DNA of 64,000 nucleotides from positions 372,001 to 436,000 of the forward strand of contig NZ_CP059735.1 of assembly GCF_000948975.2 (NCBI RefSeq). The letters are read 5' to 3'. The stretch is from Thalassomonas actiniarum (GTDB lineage Bacteria; Pseudomonadota; Gammaproteobacteria; Enterobacterales; Alteromonadaceae). Shown piece by piece: positions 63,092 through 64,000 of this stretch (positions are counted from its first letter, which is position 1; every line of letters begins with the position of its first letter). A program made the translations under genes and the position numbers. Below the pieces are notes generated by a model. It saw nothing but the letters and a program-made list of their open reading frames with translations, was not told where the DNA came from and did no database searches.

Positions 63092-63856
63092 TTAAACTCT
63101 TATCAACTTACTGCGGATTTTTTCATAATTTTTATTGCCCAACAGACGCTTGGCCAGGGTGAGTACCTGCTGGACGATAATAGCCTTCCAATACAACATG
63201 CCGGTGCCCGAGAGCATATTGGCCAATACCTTGATACTGGTGTTGCTGGTCATGGTGATACGGTTTATCGGCTGTTTTTGCTTGTTATGGCCCAATACCG
63301 AAGTGGCGATATAGGAATAACCTAATTTCTGGTACAGGGGTAATACCTGCTTTAAACCTCTGCCGCCGGGCAGGGCAACGGTATGTACCGGGTGCTGGGT
63401 GGCTGCTTCCACCTTTTGTTTGCTGATCTTCAGCTCCTGCTCCAGTGCTTCTGGCTCCAGGTCCGACATATAGGCATGGGTTTGGCCATGGGCCTGTATG
63501 CTCATGCCTGCCTGGTGCATTTCCAGCAGCTGCTGACCGGACATATAACCCGGGGTGTCTATCCAGTCGCTGGTGATATAAAACTCCGCCAGCATATTGC
63601 GCTTTTTCAGTTCGGGAAAGGCGAAGCTGTAGTTGGAGACATCACCGTCATCGAAGGTGATCACCACGGGCTTTTGATATTCGCCGCTCAGCGCCTGCTC
63701 CAGGGTCACGGCCTGGTACTGGTTGGCCAGCAGGTAATCAAGTTGTGCAACAAATGACTCTCGGGTCACGCTGTAGACGGCATCGAAGCAGCCGTCGCAT
63801 TCCGGGGTGGAATGTATGCCGTGATACATCAGGGAAGTAAAAGAAATCTTGCTCAT
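63092..63856 (-). CDS. Polysaccharide deacetylase (CE4, XrtA-system type)
   Basis: A 254-residue CE4 esterase. Motif 1 TFDDG at 67-71 and motif 2 HGQTH with H123 and H127 provide Asp and His metal ligands; the YHG opening (MYHGIHS) is family-typical. It probably removes N-acetyl groups from the exopolysaccharide or its precursors. It has no evident signal peptide, as in other XrtA-system deacetylases (TIGR03006). The ATG overlaps the previous gene's TGA (ATGA). Belongs to the same leftward operon. Confidence 0.85.
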   Translation of the reverse strand: MSKISFTSLMYHGIHSTPECDGCFDAVYSVTRESFVAQLDYLLANQYQAVTLEQALSGEYQKPVVITFDDGDVSNYSFAFPELKKRNMLAEFYITSDWIDTPGYMSGQQLLEMHQAGMSIQAHGQTHAYMSDLEPEALEQELKISKQKVEAATQHPVHTVALPGGRGLKQVLPLYQKLGYSYIATSVLGHNKQKQPINRITMTSNTSIKVLANMLSGTGMLYWKAIIVQQVLTLAKRLLGNKNYEKIRSKLIRV

Positions 63857-64000
63857 TGTTTTTCTGTCATAAGTTGTTTGATAAAGTCCCGGTGGGCCGC
63901 CAGGTTGCTGCAGCTAATGTCGCATTCGGTGGCGACAAAATAGGCGTGGTTAATAAACTCCCCTTTAAGCAGGCTGGTAACCGAGGCCAGTTTGACTTTG
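63853..64000 (-). CDS. Partial gene, 3' end only (48 codons and stop)
   Basis: The last 48 codons of a leftward gene that continues past the window edge, reading KVKLASVTSLLKGEFINH and ending FIKQLMTEKQ. Its TGA overlaps the deacetylase ATG by 4 nt, so it belongs to the same operon. The tail alone does not identify the protein; a glycosyltransferase or a further XrtA-system protein is likely by context. Confidence 0.6.
   Translation of the reverse strand, partial: KVKLASVTSLLKGEFINHAYFVATECDISCSNLAAHRDFIKQLMTEKQ

Overview
The window looks like a chromosomal segment of a marine gammaproteobacterium of the Alteromonadales type (Colwelliaceae/Thalassomonas-like). The clues are the srkA-dsbA pair, ccoG, the HutF/HutG histidine branch, abundant EPS genes of the XrtA/PEP-CTERM type, a siderophore-receptor remnant and moderate GC with AT-rich accessory patches. 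No taxonomic marker such as rRNA is present, so this is inference.
1-7.1 kb is an AT-richer accessory region. It holds a secreted SGNH hydrolase, a coupled pair encoding a glycine/alanine-rich hydrophobic protein and a 58-residue two-helix membrane protein (candidate toxin and immunity), a HEPN-like protein, two coupled small genes, and a 1049-residue STAND ATPase with an N-terminal Mrr-like nuclease domain and a NACHT module (candidate anti-phage gene).
7.4-15.9 kb is metabolic. hutG and hutF lie behind a perfect HutC-like palindrome and complete the five-step histidine pathway that ends in glutamate plus formate. An NAD-dependent formate dehydrogenase operon (fdsGBA-fdhD-fdsD) follows directly and can oxidise that formate. 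The fdsB/fdsA junction carries a diverged tandem duplication that has left a 47-codon coupled ORF.
16-26 kb is mostly housekeeping: a diguanylate cyclase, a decayed TonB receptor behind a Fur box, ccoG, srkA, dsbA, a TVP38-family protein, a SHOCT protein, a double-OB SSB-like protein and a KASIII enzyme. 26.2-28.4 kb is a graveyard: an orphan Rhs C-terminal module with a probable immunity gene and a broken SymE-like gene containing an exact 84-bp tandem duplication.
28.4-32.5 kb holds a DUF2306-like membrane protein and an envelope-stress locus: an OprF/OmpA-like porin divergent from crfX-cmpX-sigX homologues. Both divergent promoters carry the same TGTGAC-N16-CGTTA element, which implies control by the ECF sigma factor encoded there. 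cmpX is frameshifted in a T6 tract. A tRNA-Arg(CCG) follows.
32.7-36.8 kb is an RND efflux pair. From 36.9 kb to the right edge lies a large exopolysaccharide region of the XrtA/PEP-CTERM type. It contains prsK/prsR regulation, an export operon (OPX lipoprotein, chain-length protein, tyrosine kinase, outer-membrane protein, ATPase), an initiating sugar transferase, GDP-mannose precursor genes (manC and a phosphomannomutase), the PssD/PssE glycosyltransferase pair, two paralogous secreted propeller-like proteins, a YdcF protein, and a leftward operon of deacetylase, GT2, asparagine-synthase-like and GNAT genes that continues past the right edge. No exosortase and no PEP-CTERM substrate is visible in the window.
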